NCBI GenBank assembly: GCA_018241265.1
Contig: JAFEEF010000021.1
Coordinates: 1,909 to 65,908, forward strand
From: Pseudomonadota bacterium
GTDB taxonomy: Bacteria > Pseudomonadota > Gammaproteobacteria > Burkholderiales > Burkholderiaceae_C
Length of the DNA: 64,000 bases
Direction: 5' to 3'
Below are positions 42,442 to 56,499 of the stretch, piece by piece. Numbering within the stretch: the first letter of the stretch is position 1; every line of letters starts with the position of its first letter. The position numbers were made by a program, and so were the translations under genes. Below the pieces are notes generated by a model. That model saw only the letters and a program-made list of their open reading frames with translations, was not told the origin of the DNA and searched no databases.

Positions 42442-43083
42442 TCAATAGCGCTTCGTCAGCACCATCGTGTCGCTGTCGCGCTTCATCTGGAAGTGCGACA
42501 GGAAGCTGTTGCCGAGCAGCACCTGCGGCATCGGCGTCGGCACGACGGTGGCCGCGACGTTGTAGACCTGCACGTCGCCGACCCGCACGACGTCGAGCAT
42601 CACGCGGTAGGCGGTGACCTGGCCGTTGGCGGTGTTGGCGATGCCGCGTTGCGCCTGCTTCAGGTCGAGGCCCAGGCGTTCGGCCTCGGCCAGGCTCAGC
42701 GACACATTGGTCGCACCGGTGTCGACGACGAACGAGACCGACTTGCCGTTGATCGAGCCGCTCGTCCAGTAGTGGCCGCCGGTGCCCTCGGACAGCACGA
42801 TCTGCGTGCCGCCGCCGGCGCTCGCCGCGCCGCCGAGGTCGACCTGCGCGCCGCCGAGCGCCAAGGTCACGCGCCGCCCGCCGACCTCGACCACCGCCGC
42901 GTCGCTCGTCACGCTGACGAGGTGCACGCCCTGCACGGTCGCGCCCGCGGCGACGGTACGCGGTGCGCCGTCGATGATCAGCAAGGCCTTGTCGCCGAGC
43001 CGGCCGCTCATCGACACGGTCTGTGCTGCTGCCATGCCGAAGCAGGCGGCCAGCACCAGGCCGACGCAGACGCGCAGGTTCAT
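42442..43083 (-). CDS. Retropepsin-like (clan AA) exported aspartic protease
   Basis: 213 residues. The signal peptide VCVGLVLAACFGMAAAQ precedes an N-terminal beta segment. A retropepsin core follows with the single catalytic motif SFVVDTGATNVSLSLAEAER (D-T-G) near residue 120 and the conserved LLGNSFLSHFQMKRD at the end. Proteins of this TIGR02281 type are periplasmic and act as dimers, one DTG from each chain. The physiological substrate is unknown. It lies 7 bases downstream of yajQ on the same strand, so it is probably co-transcribed. Confidence 0.9.
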   Translation of the reverse strand: MNLRVCVGLVLAACFGMAAAQTVSMSGRLGDKALLIIDGAPRTVAAGATVQGVHLVSVTSDAAVVEVGGRRVTLALGGAQVDLGGAASAGGGTQIVLSEGTGGHYWTSGSINGKSVSFVVDTGATNVSLSLAEAERLGLDLKQAQRGIANTANGQVTAYRVMLDVVRVGDVQVYNVAATVVPTPMPQVLLGNSFLSHFQMKRDSDTMVLTKRY

Positions 43084-43090
43084 CGCGGTC

Positions 43091-43579
43091 TCAATCGCGG
43101 AAGTTCGTGAAGCTGAGCGGCGCATCCGGCACGTCCTTGCGGAGCATGGCGATCGCCGCCTGCAGGTCGTCGCGCTTGGCGCCGGTCACACGCACCGTGT
43201 CGCCCTGGATCGCGGCCTGGACCTTGAGCTTGCTCTGCTTGACGAGGGTCTGGATCTTCTTCGCGGTGTCGCTGTCGACGCCGTTCTTCACGACCAGGAG
43301 CTGCTTCACCTTGTCGCCGCCGATCTTCTCGATCTTCGCGCTGCGGTCCATGAAGCGCAGGTCGACGCCGCGCTTGGTGAGCTTGGCGACGAGGATGTCC
43401 TGGACCTGGCCGATCTGGAAATCGCTGTCGCCGTAGACGGTGATCTCCTTCTCCTTCAGCTCGACTTTCGCCGAGGTTCCCTTGAAGTCGAAGCGCGTGC
43501 CGATCTCCTTGGCGGTCTGGTCGACGGCGTTTCGGATCTCGACGAGGTTGGGCTCGAGTACGGCATCGAAGCTGGGCAT
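43091..43579 (-). CDS. yajQ: YajQ-family cyclic-di-GMP-binding/nucleotide-binding protein
   Basis: 162 residues, the standard length. It is [20 protein letters not shown] at the start, followed by [20 protein letters not shown]; the end has [20 protein letters not shown]. YajQ-like proteins are cytoplasmic two-domain ferredoxin-like folds, some of which bind cyclic di-GMP. The start codon is only 36 bases from that of the divergent murB. TACAAT (43612-43607, minus strand) is a probable -10. Confidence 0.95.
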   Translation of the reverse strand: MPSFDAVLEPNLVEIRNAVDQTAKEIGTRFDFKGTSAKVELKEKEITVYGDSDFQIGQVQDILVAKLTKRGVDLRFMDRSAKIEKIGGDKVKQLLVVKNGVDSDTAKKIQTLVKQSKLKVQAAIQGDTVRVTGAKRDDLQAAIAMLRKDVPDAPLSFTNFRD

Positions 43580-43615
43580 GACAGTGTCTCGGCTGAATCG
43601 GCCAAAATTGTAGGC

Positions 43616-44698
43616 ATGAACGACCAATCCGCCGCCGCTGCGCCGCGTCCCGCCGACGGGACGGCTGCCGGCGTGCGCGCGTTGCGCGTCGAATCGAACG
43701 TCAGCCTGAAACCCTACAACACCTTCGGCCTGCCTGCGGCGGCCGAGACGCTGGTGCGCATCGCAAGCGACGCCGACGTGCGCCGCGTCGTCGATCATCC
43801 GCAATACGGGCGCGCGCCGAAGTTCATCCTCGGCGGCGGCAGCAACGTGGTGCTGACGCACGACATCCGCCAGGTCGTGCTGAAGATCGAGGTGCCCGGC
43901 ATGCGCCTCGTCGAGGAGCGGCCGGACGCCTGGATCGTCGAGGCCGGCGCCGGCGAGAGCTGGCACGACGTCGTCGCCTGGACGATCGCGCAGGGCTGGC
44001 CGGGGCTCGAGAACCTGGCGCTGATCCCCGGTACGGTGGGCGCCGCGCCGGTGCAGAACATCGGTGCCTACGGCGTCGAGCTGAAGGACCGGTTCGAGTC
44101 GCTCGATGCGGTCGATCTCGTCACCGGCCGCAGCGTCACGTTGCGTGCCGGCATCTGCGCCTTCGGCTACCGCGACAGCGAATTCAAGCACTCGCTGGCG
44201 AGCCGCAGCGTCATCACGCGCGTGCGGCTGCGCCTGCCGCGGCCATGGCAGCCGGTGCTCGGCTACCTCGACCTCGAGCGCCGCATGCACGAGACCGGCA
44301 ACACGCATCCGACGCCGCAGCAGGTATTCGACTGGATCTGCGCGATCCGCCGCGCCAAGCTGCCGGACCCGGCGACGATCGGCAATGCGGGCAGCTTCTT
44401 CAAGAATCCGGTGGTCACGCCCGAGCAATGCCGCGACATCATCGGCCGCGACCCGGAGATCGTGCACTACAACCTGCCCGACGGCAGCATCAAGCTGGCG
44501 GCCGGCTGGATGATCGATGCCTGCGGCTGGAAGGGCAAGTCGGTCGGCCAGGCCGGCGTCTACGAGCGCCAGGCGCTGGTGCTGGTGAACCGCGGCGCAG
44601 CGATCGGCGCCGAGGTGATGACGCTGGCGCGCGCGATCCAGGAGAGCGTGTACGGGCGCTTCGGGATCCGGCTGGAGCCGGAGCCGGTGGTGGTCTGA
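43616..44698 (+). CDS. murB: UDP-N-acetylenolpyruvoylglucosamine reductase
   Basis: 360 residues, MurB type I. The FAD domain has [15 protein letters not shown] and [14 protein letters not shown]; the middle has [20 protein letters not shown]. The C-terminal region has [12 protein letters not shown], with the catalytic Ser and the conserved Glu later in the chain. It reduces the enolpyruvyl group to make UDP-MurNAc in peptidoglycan synthesis. The ATG at 43616 gives a 25-residue Ala-rich extension before the conserved [16 protein letters not shown]. It ends 9 bases from the convergent histidine kinase gene. Confidence 0.97.
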   Translation: MNDQSAAAAPRPADGTAAGVRALRVESNVSLKPYNTFGLPAAAETLVRIASDADVRRVVDHPQYGRAPKFILGGGSNVVLTHDIRQVVLKIEVPGMRLVEERPDAWIVEAGAGESWHDVVAWTIAQGWPGLENLALIPGTVGAAPVQNIGAYGVELKDRFESLDAVDLVTGRSVTLRAGICAFGYRDSEFKHSLASRSVITRVRLRLPRPWQPVLGYLDLERRMHETGNTHPTPQQVFDWICAIRRAKLPDPATIGNAGSFFKNPVVTPEQCRDIIGRDPEIVHYNLPDGSIKLAAGWMIDACGWKGKSVGQAGVYERQALVLVNRGAAIGAEVMTLARAIQESVYGRFGIRLEPEPVVV

Positions 44699-44707
44699 TT
44701 CTTTCGC

Positions 44708-46918
<2,211 letters not shown>

Positions 46919-46957
46919 GTCACTGGCCAAGGTCTTGCGCGACTCCGTTGCGGTCGG

Positions 46958-47488
46958 TCACTGCAGCTCCAGTCGCCTGAGCTGCCATACCGCTCGGCTG
47001 TAGTAGACCGCGTCGCGCAGGTCCGGCTTCTCGTCGAACGGGTAGATGATGACGAGCGGCCCCTTCTCGCGCACCGTCATCGGCTGGTCGTCGAGCCGGT
47101 AGGCGACCATCACGTCGTGGTCGAAGATGTCGTCGGCGGGGATGGTCGCGCGGTAGTCGTTCAGCGCCACCGCCTGCGCCGACGTGCGCGCCGCGCCGAC
47201 GGCGGTGAACAGATCGCGCAGCAGCACGCCGGTGAACTTGCGCGGCTTCGGATACCACGGCGTGTGGGTGTCATAGCTGTGCGCGGGCAGCGCCTCGAGC
47301 TGCTCCATGTCGAAGGCGATGCCGTCGGTCGTGTTGTAGCCGCCGACGTGGCCCGACAAGGTCAGCACGACGTGGCCGGTCGGCGCCGGGATGGTCGGCG
47401 CGGCAAGTGCGCGTCCGATGCCGACCGCTCCGGCCAGGCCGAGCCCCGCTTGCAGCACGCGCCGGCGGTTCCAGATGCATGGGTTCAT
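46958..47488 (-). CDS. Tat-exported sulfite-oxidase-fold (molybdopterin-type) protein lacking the ligand cysteine
   Basis: 176 residues. A twin-arginine leader (NRRRVLQAGLGLAGAVGIGRALA) precedes a short molybdopterin-oxidoreductase-type domain: IAFDMEQLEALPAHSYDTHT, then KFTGVLLRDLFTAVGA and EKGPLVIIYPFDEKPDLRDA. Family enzymes bind the molybdenum through a conserved Cys. The mature part of this protein contains no Cys at all; the only one is in the leader at residue 4. It is therefore likely a non-catalytic, ligand-binding descendant. It precedes the hybrid kinase on the same strand with a 39-base gap, and I infer that the two form a sensor pair. Confidence 0.8.
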   Translation of the reverse strand: MNPCIWNRRRVLQAGLGLAGAVGIGRALAAPTIPAPTGHVVLTLSGHVGGYNTTDGIAFDMEQLEALPAHSYDTHTPWYPKPRKFTGVLLRDLFTAVGAARTSAQAVALNDYRATIPADDIFDHDVMVAYRLDDQPMTVREKGPLVIIYPFDEKPDLRDAVYYSRAVWQLRRLELQ

Positions 47489-47539
47489 GGCCCATGATTG
47501 TCCCACCGGGGCGAGCCCGTCGCTACCGCGCGGCGGCCC

Positions 47540-49690
47540 TCACTGCCCGAACGGCTTGCTGACCGATACGTAGAAGGCGCGCCGCTGCCCGAACTGCGGT
47601 GCGCCGACGCCGATGCCGCTGCCGTCGCGCAGCTCGTAGACACGGTCGAGCAGGTTGATGACCGACAGCCGCACGTCGATGTGGCCGAAGCCCGCGAAGT
47701 CGAAGCCGTGCGATGCGCTGGCGTTGAGCGTGACGTGCGCCGGCAGGTGGTCGGTGTTGGCAAAGCCGTTGCGCAGGCCGCTGCCGTAGAGCGCATCGCC
47801 GCTCACGGTGGTCCCGTCGGCGAGCCGATACGATGCGCCCGCGGATGCCGACACCGTCTCGTCGTGATCGACGTGGACCCAGTTGCTCGCGATGTAGGCG
47901 AGCTCGGTCGGGTCGAAGTTGAACTGGCCGCTTTCGATGCCCTGGGCACGCGCCGACGAGAACGCCGCGTTCGCATAGCCGCTCAGCCGCTCGTCCTTGT
48001 AGCTTGCGGACAGCTCGAGGCCGTAGATCTTGCCGCGCTCGTAGTTGAACGCCGAGTAGATAAAGGCGCTGCCGAACTGGCCTTCGTCCTGCAGGTGGCG
48101 CACCTCGCGGTAGTAGGCGTCTGCGCCGAGCGTGACGTGCTTGCCCAGTTCCTGCGAGATGCCGGCGTCGTAGTAGTTCGACCGCTCCGAGCGCACCGAC
48201 GTGTTCGCATCCGAAGGCAGCGCGTTGGTGGTGCCGGCGAACGCGGCGACCGACGTCGTGTCGATCTTCTCGGTCGGCGGCGGCGTGAAGTAACGTGCAT
48301 AGCCGGCATGCAGGCGCGTCGTCTCGCCGACCTGGTAGACGAGGCCGAGGCGCGGGCTCCATTGCGACTCGTGCACCACGGTCGACACCTGGTCGTAGCG
48401 CAGTCCGTAGTCGACCGTCAGCGCCTTGGTCGGCTGCCATTCGTCCTGCACGTAGACGCCGTAGAGATGGCCGCCGAGGCGCGCGTTGTCGGTGATCGAC
48501 AGCGGCACCGTGCTCGTCTGGTTGCCGTCCGCATCGGCCGGGAAGACCGCCGACGTGTTGTCGGCCGCGCCGCGCTCGCGCTGCAGGTAGAGGCCGGCGC
48601 GCACCGTGTGCCGCGCATCGATGCGCGCGCTGAGGTCGGCCTGCAGGCCGTAGGCCTCGTTGCGCCGCACGGTGTTCGATGCGACGCCGGTGTAGGCGAG
48701 GTCGCCCACCGGATCCGGCTCGTAGTGCACGTCGCTGTAGCGGCGGAACGCGGCGATCTGGTAGTCGACCTTGTCCGAGAGGCTGGACTCGAAGCTCAGC
48801 ACCTGGAAGTTGCTGCGCTCGTACTGGTCGGCGTCGAGTGCCGACGACGGCGGGATCGTCGTGTCGGCGATCGCGTAGGCCGGACTTTCGCCTGGAACAT
48901 CGGGGATCTGGAAGTGGTTGTCCGAAGAGCCCAGCATCAGGCTGACGCGGCTCGAATTGCCGAGCAGGTACGACAGGTAGGCGAAGCCCTTGGTCTGGCG
49001 CGTGTCGTCGTGGATCGCGTCGCGCGCCGGCGTCGGGTTCTCGATGCCGAGGTCGCTGCGCAGGAACGAACCGGTGACGAAGTACGAGAAGTCGCCGGCG
49101 CTGCCGCCGACGTCGAGGCTGGTCTCGGCATGGCCGTTGCTGCCGGCGGTGACGTCGAGGCTGCCGTGGCTGCCGGAGTCGGCGCCCTTGGTGTGGATGT
49201 CGACGACGCCGGCGGTGCGGTAGCCGTACTGCGCCGGCAGCGCGCCGGTGAGCAGCGAGATCTGGTTCGCGAACTGGGTGTCGAGCGCGCCCGAGAAGCC
49301 GCTCACCGACTCGGGGATCACGATGCCGTTGATGCGGTACTGCAGGTTCGCATGGTCGCCGCGCACATGGAGCTGGCCGGCGGCGAACGAGTCCTGTACG
49401 ACGCCGGGCGCGCGCAGCAGCACCTGGTTCAGCGGCGTCGCGTCGCCGAGCGGCAGCTTCTGCAGGTCGCTGCTGTCGAAGCGGTAGATCGAGCTGCCGG
49501 TCTCGGGCGACAGCGAGTTGCGTGCGGCATCGAGCTTCTCGCGCTTGCCGCTGATCTGCACGGCTTCGAGTTGCTGGGTGGTGCCGGCGGCGGAGGCCGC
49601 GGGTGCGGATGAGGATGCGGCGTCAGCGGCGCGCGCGTTCCAGGCGGCGAGCGCGAGCGCGCACGCCAAGGGCATGGTCTTGAACGACAT
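47540..49690 (-). CDS. TonB-dependent outer-membrane receptor (second in window)
   Basis: 716 residues. The signal peptide MPLACALALAAWNARA is followed by a Ser/Ala-rich linker and a TonB-box region (QQLEAVQISGKREKL). The plug contains LLRAPGVVQDSFAAGQLHVR and YGYRTAGVVDIHTKG; the barrel ends in an aromatic-containing VSVSKPFGQ. It shares no close similarity with the receptor at 9988-12138 beyond family features. The neighbour DUF2946-like gene upstream on the same strand suggests a metal (perhaps copper) ligand, since that family often sits beside metal-related TonB receptors. A 9-bp hairpin lies 14 bases ahead of the start. Confidence 0.88.
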   Translation of the reverse strand: MSFKTMPLACALALAAWNARAADAASSSAPAASAAGTTQQLEAVQISGKREKLDAARNSLSPETGSSIYRFDSSDLQKLPLGDATPLNQVLLRAPGVVQDSFAAGQLHVRGDHANLQYRINGIVIPESVSGFSGALDTQFANQISLLTGALPAQYGYRTAGVVDIHTKGADSGSHGSLDVTAGSNGHAETSLDVGGSAGDFSYFVTGSFLRSDLGIENPTPARDAIHDDTRQTKGFAYLSYLLGNSSRVSLMLGSSDNHFQIPDVPGESPAYAIADTTIPPSSALDADQYERSNFQVLSFESSLSDKVDYQIAAFRRYSDVHYEPDPVGDLAYTGVASNTVRRNEAYGLQADLSARIDARHTVRAGLYLQRERGAADNTSAVFPADADGNQTSTVPLSITDNARLGGHLYGVYVQDEWQPTKALTVDYGLRYDQVSTVVHESQWSPRLGLVYQVGETTRLHAGYARYFTPPPTEKIDTTSVAAFAGTTNALPSDANTSVRSERSNYYDAGISQELGKHVTLGADAYYREVRHLQDEGQFGSAFIYSAFNYERGKIYGLELSASYKDERLSGYANAAFSSARAQGIESGQFNFDPTELAYIASNWVHVDHDETVSASAGASYRLADGTTVSGDALYGSGLRNGFANTDHLPAHVTLNASASHGFDFAGFGHIDVRLSVINLLDRVYELRDGSGIGVGAPQFGQRRAFYVSVSKPFGQ

Positions 49691-49704
49691 GGCATTCCTG
49701 TCTG

Positions 49705-49725
49705 GCGGCCGCCGGGGGCGGCCGC
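49705..49725 (-). promoter_or_regulatory. Short GC hairpin ahead of the second TonB receptor gene
   Basis: GCGGCCGCC (49705-49713) pairs perfectly with GGCGGCCGC (49717-49725) around a three-base loop, immediately 5' of the receptor's Shine-Dalgarno region. It could be the 3'-end hairpin of the DUF2946-like transcript or a translational brake on the receptor. The other TonB receptor in this window also has a strong hairpin in the same relative place. Confidence 0.5.
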
Positions 49726-49781
49726 GCGTGATCGAAACGGACCGGCGCGCCGCGTGCGGCGGTCAGGTCCGGCGTCTCGGG

Positions 49782-50108
49782 TCAGGACAGGAATGCAGGC
49801 GGGGCGCGCGAGCGGAATGCCAGCCGCAACGACGCGGCGATCGACGCCAGCGCCTCCGCGGGCGGCAGGTCCTCGTGCGCCGCGACCAGCGGCAGTACCG
49901 GCACGCTGCTGGGCGCCGCCGCGGCGAAGGCCGACAGGCTCGCGCATTCATCGCAGGCGTCGCCGGCCGGCGCGCCCTTCTGGTGCACCGCATCGATCGC
50001 ATGCGACAGCCAGTGCAGGGTCGCATGTTGCTGCACCAGCACGAACAGCAACGCCAGCACCAGCCCGCCGAGCAGGCGGCGTGACGAACGGCGGGGCGAG
50101 ATGCGCAC
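49782..50108 (-). CDS. DUF2946-like small membrane/exported protein
   Basis: 108 residues from a GTG at 50108. An N-terminal basic patch (SPRRSSRRLLGG) and one hydrophobic segment (LVLALLFVLVQQHATLHWLS) are followed by AGDACDECASLSAF, giving a CxxC with two nearby His residues, and an Ala-rich tail. This matches the DUF2946 type of protein commonly found with TonB receptors and thought to be metal-related. It lies 91 bases upstream of the TonB receptor gene on the same strand. Function is uncertain; the CxxC and histidines suggest copper or another soft metal. Confidence 0.6.
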   Translation of the reverse strand: MRISPRRSSRRLLGGLVLALLFVLVQQHATLHWLSHAIDAVHQKGAPAGDACDECASLSAFAAAAPSSVPVLPLVAAHEDLPPAEALASIAASLRLAFRSRAPPAFLS

Positions 50109-50146
50109 GGGGAGCGAGTCTACGGCGATCCCGTGTCGGGCGTGCG

Positions 50147-52214
<2,068 letters not shown>

Positions 52215-52380
52215 GCATGCAAGCATAGTCAATCGCGGCGGCTGCAAAGCCTCGACAAGCATGACCATGACGCGCGAATTCCGCAGATGGATCAGCTCGG
52301 CCGGGTTCGGGTTCACGCGGTTGGCAGCCGGGCGCGCGTCGCCATACTTGAAGGCCTGTCGTCGTCTCCGGAGCCCGCGC

Positions 52381-54105
52381 GTGCCGTCGCCTGCCGAAAC
52401 CCAACCCGAAGCCGAACCCGTCCGCCCGCACCACAAGATCTGGCCGAAGCGGTTGCCGCGCAGCCTCGTCATTCCCGAGACGTCGCTGTGGTTCAACGTC
52501 GAGGTCTCGGCGCAGCGCTATCCCGACAAGGCGGCCTATCTGTTCTTCGGCCGGCCGCTGAGCTATCGCCAGCTCGAGGCCGATGCCGAGGCGGTCGCCG
52601 GCTGGCTGCAGAGCGTCGGCGTCGGCGCCGGCGACCGCGTGCTGGTCTACCTGCAGAACTGTCCGCAGTTCCCGACTGCGCTGTACGGCATCCTGCGCGC
52701 GAACGCCGTCGCGGTGCCGGTCAACCCGATGAACCGCGCCGACGAGTTCGGCCACTACATCACCGATCCGCAGGCGAAGGCGGTGATCTGCAGCGCCGAC
52801 CTCGCGGGCATCGTCGAAGCCGCCAACCAGGCGCTGCCCGAGGCGCAGCGGGTGCGCCACCTGCTCGTCACGCGCTATGCCGATGCGATGCCCGAAGTCG
52901 GTGCGGTGGCCGACGCCGACATGCCCACGGCGGCGATGGACGCCTGGCTGCGCGCCGATCCGCCGCTGCCGGCCGGCGCGACGCGCTGGCTCGACGTCCT
53001 GGCCGCGCGCCGCCTGCCCGGGCCGCATACCGCGGGTCCGGACGACATGGCGCTCCTGCCCTACACGTCGGGCACGACCGGACTGCCGAAGGGCTGCATC
53101 CACACCCACCGCACGCTGATGAGCAACACGGTCGGCGCTGCGTGGGGCCATGCCGGGCCCGAGGCCGTGAGCCTCGGCGTCGTGCCGATGTTCCACATCA
53201 CCGGCATGCTCTACGGCGTGCTCGGCCCGGCGTTCGTCGGCAGCACGACGGTGATCCTGCCGCGCTGGGACCGCGAGCTCGCCGGCCGGCTGATGTCGGC
53301 CCACAAGGTGACGCACTTCACCTGCATCCCGACGATGATCATCGACCTGTTCGGCAGCCCGAACTACCAGTCGTTCGACCTGTCGAGCCTGCGCTACCTG
53401 AGCGGCGGCGGCGCGGCCATGCCGCAGGCGGTGGCGCAACGCCTGCTCGACGAGTTCGGCATCACCTTCGCCGAGGGCTACGGTCTGACCGAGACCGCCG
53501 CGCCGACGCATGCCAACCCGCCGGAGCGCGCCAAGCTGCAGTGCCTCGGCATTCCGATCTTCGGCGTCGACTCGCGCATCGTCGATCCGCTGACCCTGCA
53601 GGAACTTCCGCCCGGCGAGACGGGCGAGATCATCACCCGCGGCCCGATGGTCTTCAAGGGCTACTGGGGCCACCCGGAAGCGACGCGCGCCGCCTTCGTC
53701 GAGTTCGAAGGGCACACCTACTTCCGAACCGGCGACCTCGGGCGCATGGACGAGGACGGCTACTTCTTCATCACCGACCGGCTCAAGCGCATGATCAACG
53801 CGAGCGGCTACAAGGTCTGGCCGGCCGAGGTCGAGATGCTGCTCTACAAGCATCCGGCGGTGCAGGAGGCCTGCATCATCGCGGCGCGCGACGCCTACAG
53901 AGGCGAGACCGTGAAGGCGGTCGTGGTGCTGCGTGCCGACGCGCGCGGCAAGACGACGGCCGACGACATCATCGGCTGGGCGCGCGAGCACATGGCGGCC
54001 TACAAGGTGCCGCGGCTCGTGGACTTCGTCGACAGCCTGCCGAAGTCGGGCTCCGGCAAGGTGATGTGGCGCCTGTTGCAGGACCAGGAGAACGCCGCGA
54101 GGTGA
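52381..54105 (+). CDS. Acyl-CoA synthetase (long/medium-chain fatty acid-CoA ligase)
   Basis: 574 residues from a GTG at 52381 with CGGAG upstream; longer in-frame starts add chance sequence. PKRLPRSLVIPETSLWFNVE is the usual opening. The ATP motif is LLPYTSGTTGLPKGCIHTHR, then YGLTETAAPTHANPPERAKL. The hinge-region motif is YFRTGDLGRMDEDGYFFITD, and the C-terminal catalytic Lys is in PKSGSGKVMWR. It activates a carboxylic acid via acyl-AMP to acyl-CoA. It ends 13 bases from a convergent gene, with a perfect 12-bp palindrome (54107-54118) between them. Confidence 0.92.
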   Translation: MPSPAETQPEAEPVRPHHKIWPKRLPRSLVIPETSLWFNVEVSAQRYPDKAAYLFFGRPLSYRQLEADAEAVAGWLQSVGVGAGDRVLVYLQNCPQFPTALYGILRANAVAVPVNPMNRADEFGHYITDPQAKAVICSADLAGIVEAANQALPEAQRVRHLLVTRYADAMPEVGAVADADMPTAAMDAWLRADPPLPAGATRWLDVLAARRLPGPHTAGPDDMALLPYTSGTTGLPKGCIHTHRTLMSNTVGAAWGHAGPEAVSLGVVPMFHITGMLYGVLGPAFVGSTTVILPRWDRELAGRLMSAHKVTHFTCIPTMIIDLFGSPNYQSFDLSSLRYLSGGGAAMPQAVAQRLLDEFGITFAEGYGLTETAAPTHANPPERAKLQCLGIPIFGVDSRIVDPLTLQELPPGETGEIITRGPMVFKGYWGHPEATRAAFVEFEGHTYFRTGDLGRMDEDGYFFITDRLKRMINASGYKVWPAEVEMLLYKHPAVQEACIIAARDAYRGETVKAVVVLRADARGKTTADDIIGWAREHMAAYKVPRLVDFVDSLPKSGSGKVMWRLLQDQENAAR

Positions 54106-54118
54106 CCGCCGCGCGGCG

Positions 54119-54721
54119 TCAGTGCGCCGCGGCTTCGGCGGCGGTCAGCGTCGAGTCGAAGGCGGACGGCGGGATCTCCCCGACCCAGCTGCGTTCCATC
54201 TCGCCGAGTTCGGTCTCGTCGAACAGCGACGGCGTCGCTTCCTTCACCTCGACGGCGACACGGAAGTCCGCTTCGACCGGCTGGGTCATCGCGCGCGTCG
54301 CAACCCTGAGGCGCCGTTCGAGTTCGGGAAAGCGCGCGTCCGGCTCCTCGCGCATCAGCCGCTCGAGATGGCGCAGTGCCTGCGCATAGAGCTTCGGCGG
54401 CTCGCCCTTCAATGCCCGCGAGCCCCGGTGCGCAAGCGCCTGGTCGAGGTAGGCGAGCGAGCGCATCGTCAGCCGAAACTCGGGGCGCCGCTTCAGCAAC
54501 TCGTGCAGCGCGTCATGGTCGCGCCGCAGCGCGGTTCCGCCCGAGTCGGCCGGCCTGGCCGGGGCCTCGGGCGCAGCGAGATGGAAGTGGATCTGCAAGC
54601 CGCGCCGCTCGACGCGGATGCGCTGCTGCATCAGCCGCTGCAACCAGGCCCACGGATCGTGGCGCCGGCGGCGCGTCTTCTTCGTCTTGTGTGCAGTCTC
54701 GGACTCACGTGGCGTCGGCAT
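54119..54721 (-). CDS. Uncharacterised basic protein
   Basis: 200 residues. A Lys/Arg-rich N-terminus (HKTKKTRRRRHDPWAWLQRL) is followed by a mostly helical region with many charged residues (YLDQALAHRGSRALKGEPPK; YAQALRHLERLMREE). It has no membrane segment, signal or cysteine. The ATG at 54721 is chosen since upstream in-frame codons are Gly/Ala-rich chance sequence. No family recognised. The basic N-terminus could bind nucleic acid; this is a guess. Confidence 0.65.
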   Translation of the reverse strand: MPTPRESETAHKTKKTRRRRHDPWAWLQRLMQQRIRVERRGLQIHFHLAAPEAPARPADSGGTALRRDHDALHELLKRRPEFRLTMRSLAYLDQALAHRGSRALKGEPPKLYAQALRHLERLMREEPDARFPELERRLRVATRAMTQPVEADFRVAVEVKEATPSLFDETELGEMERSWVGEIPPSAFDSTLTAAEAAAH

Positions 54722-54867
54722 GGCGGCGGCATCGCATCGAGGATCGGGGGAGAGAGTGCCACAGCCGACGCGACCCGCGGCCTGCAATGCCCGCCGCGGC
54801 GTCGACTAGTTCTCGCTGCCGTCGTTATCGGACCATGCCGGACGTTCTGTAGCGCGCATTCGATGCG

Positions 54868-55029
54868 CTATGGCCTGCCGCGGCCGAACAGGAAGGTCGC
54901 GATCGCCAGCACGATGAAGACCAGGAACAGGATCTTCGCGATACCGGCCGCGCCGGCGGCGATGCCGCCGAAGCCGAACAGCGCGGCGATCAGCGCGATG
55001 ACCAGAAAGACGATGGCGTAGTGCAGCAT
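54868..55029 (-). CDS. DUF1328-family small membrane protein
   Basis: 53 residues: [20 protein letters not shown], then [20 protein letters not shown] and a short FLFGRGRP tail. This is the exact pattern of the DUF1328 (YtjA-like) family, two hydrophobic segments with Gly-rich turns, abundant in proteobacteria and often stress-induced. AAGGAG precedes the ATG at 55029. Function unknown. Divergent from the P450 gene with 218 bases between starts. Confidence 0.93.
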   Translation of the reverse strand: MLHYAIVFLVIALIAALFGFGGIAAGAAGIAKILFLVFIVLAIATFLFGRGRP

Positions 55030-55247
55030 GGAGGGCTCCTTGTTGTCGGGCGCGACGGTTCGCTGCCCGTCGTGACGACAGTCTCGACGACCGTCGTCCC
55101 ACCCTGCATAGGCGTGCAAGGTCCGGTCGTGTGGGCGTCGCGACCGAGGCAACGTAGGATGATTCCCACGCCGGGGATGTCCGGGGTCGACGGCGCGTGC
55201 GTTGCGCGGCCAGAATCGACGCCCATGCCCGCCCTCGCACCCCGCGC

Positions 55248-56477
55248 GTGAAGCCCGACCCCGACGTCGCCGACTTCGACCTGCGCCGCCTCGACGACGC
55301 GTTCTACGACGACCCGTTCCCGACCTACCGCGCGCTGCGCGAGACCGCGCCGGTCAAGCGCATGCCCGACGGCAGCGTGCTGCTCACGCGCTATGCCGAC
55401 GTGGTCGCGGTCTACAAGGATCCGAAGTCGTACAGCTCCGACAAGCAGGCCGAGTTCGGCCCGAAGTACGGGATCGGGTCGCCGCTCTTCGAGCACCACA
55501 CGACGAGCCTGGTCTTCAACGACCCGCCGCTGCACACGCGGGTGCGCCGGCTGATCGCCGGCGCGTTGACGCCGCGCCACGTCGCCGCGATGGAAGACGG
55601 TCTCGTGCGCCGCGTCGACGAGCTGCTGGCCGCGCTGGCCGACGCCGCGCGACGGGGCCCGGTCGACCTGATCGGCGCCTATGCGTCGGCGATCCCGGTC
55701 GAGATCATCGGCAACCTGCTCGGCGTGCCGCATGCCGAGCGCGCGCCGCTGCGCGACTGGTCGCTCGCGATCCTCGGCGCGCTCGAGCCGACGTTGACGC
55801 CCGAAGCCGAAGCGCGCGGCAACGCGGCGGTGCGCGACATGCTCGTCTACCTCGACGGCCTCGTGGCGCAGCGCCGCGCCGCGCCCGGCGATCCCGAGAT
55901 CGACGTGCTGACGCGGCTCATCGTCGGCGAAGGCGGCGAGCAGCTCGGCGCGGCCGAGTTGCTGCACAACTGCATCTTCCTGCTCAATGCCGGGCACGAG
56001 ACGACCACCAACCTGATCGGCAACGGCCTGAAATGCCTGCTCGACTGGCCCGACGAGAAGGCGCGGCTGCTCGCCGACCCCGAGCTCGCGCGCCTCGCGG
56101 TCGAGGAGTTCCTGCGCATCGAAAGCTCGAACCAGCTCGGCAATCGCATCACGACGTGCGCCGTCGAGATCGGCGGCGCGCGCCTGCCGCCGCGCTCGCT
56201 GGTCACCTTGTGCATCGGCGCGGCCAACCGCGATCCGGCGCAGTTCGCCGATCCCGATCGGCTCGACATCACGCGCTCGCCGAACCGCCATGTGGCATTC
56301 GGCTCCGGCATCCACCAATGCGTCGGCATGGGCCTCGCGCGGCTCGAAGGCCGCGTCGCGATCAGCCGCTTCCTGGCGCGCTTCCCCGGCTACCGGCTGG
56401 CTGGTCCGGCGGTGCGTGCGCGGCGCGCGCGCTTTCGCGGCCATGTGAGCCTGCCCTGCACGCTGTCCTCTTCCTGA
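55248..56477 (+). CDS. Cytochrome P450 (class I-type bacterial)
   Basis: 409 residues from a GTG at 55248. The I-helix oxygen-binding motif is [10 protein letters not shown] (248-252 AGHET), the K-helix ExxR is EFLR (287-290), and the haem-thiolate loop is [12 protein letters not shown] with Cys358. [20 protein letters not shown] is the usual C-helix region. It needs a ferredoxin/reductase, none of which is encoded nearby. It probably hydroxylates a hydrophobic catabolic substrate. An 8-codon ATG ORF (55224-55250) ends overlapping the start codon, possibly for coupled initiation, since no Shine-Dalgarno sequence is seen directly before the GTG. The binding-protein gene begins 22 bases downstream. 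Confidence 0.92.
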   Translation: MKPDPDVADFDLRRLDDAFYDDPFPTYRALRETAPVKRMPDGSVLLTRYADVVAVYKDPKSYSSDKQAEFGPKYGIGSPLFEHHTTSLVFNDPPLHTRVRRLIAGALTPRHVAAMEDGLVRRVDELLAALADAARRGPVDLIGAYASAIPVEIIGNLLGVPHAERAPLRDWSLAILGALEPTLTPEAEARGNAAVRDMLVYLDGLVAQRRAAPGDPEIDVLTRLIVGEGGEQLGAAELLHNCIFLLNAGHETTTNLIGNGLKCLLDWPDEKARLLADPELARLAVEEFLRIESSNQLGNRITTCAVEIGGARLPPRSLVTLCIGAANRDPAQFADPDRLDITRSPNRHVAFGSGIHQCVGMGLARLEGRVAISRFLARFPGYRLAGPAVRARRARFRGHVSLPCTLSSS

Positions 56478-56499
56478 ACCTCCATCGGAGCTCTTGCAC

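Noticed and set aside
44699..44707. A terminator between convergent murB and the hybrid kinase gene
   Set aside because: Only nine bases separate the stop codons and no stem fits there without invading coding sequence.
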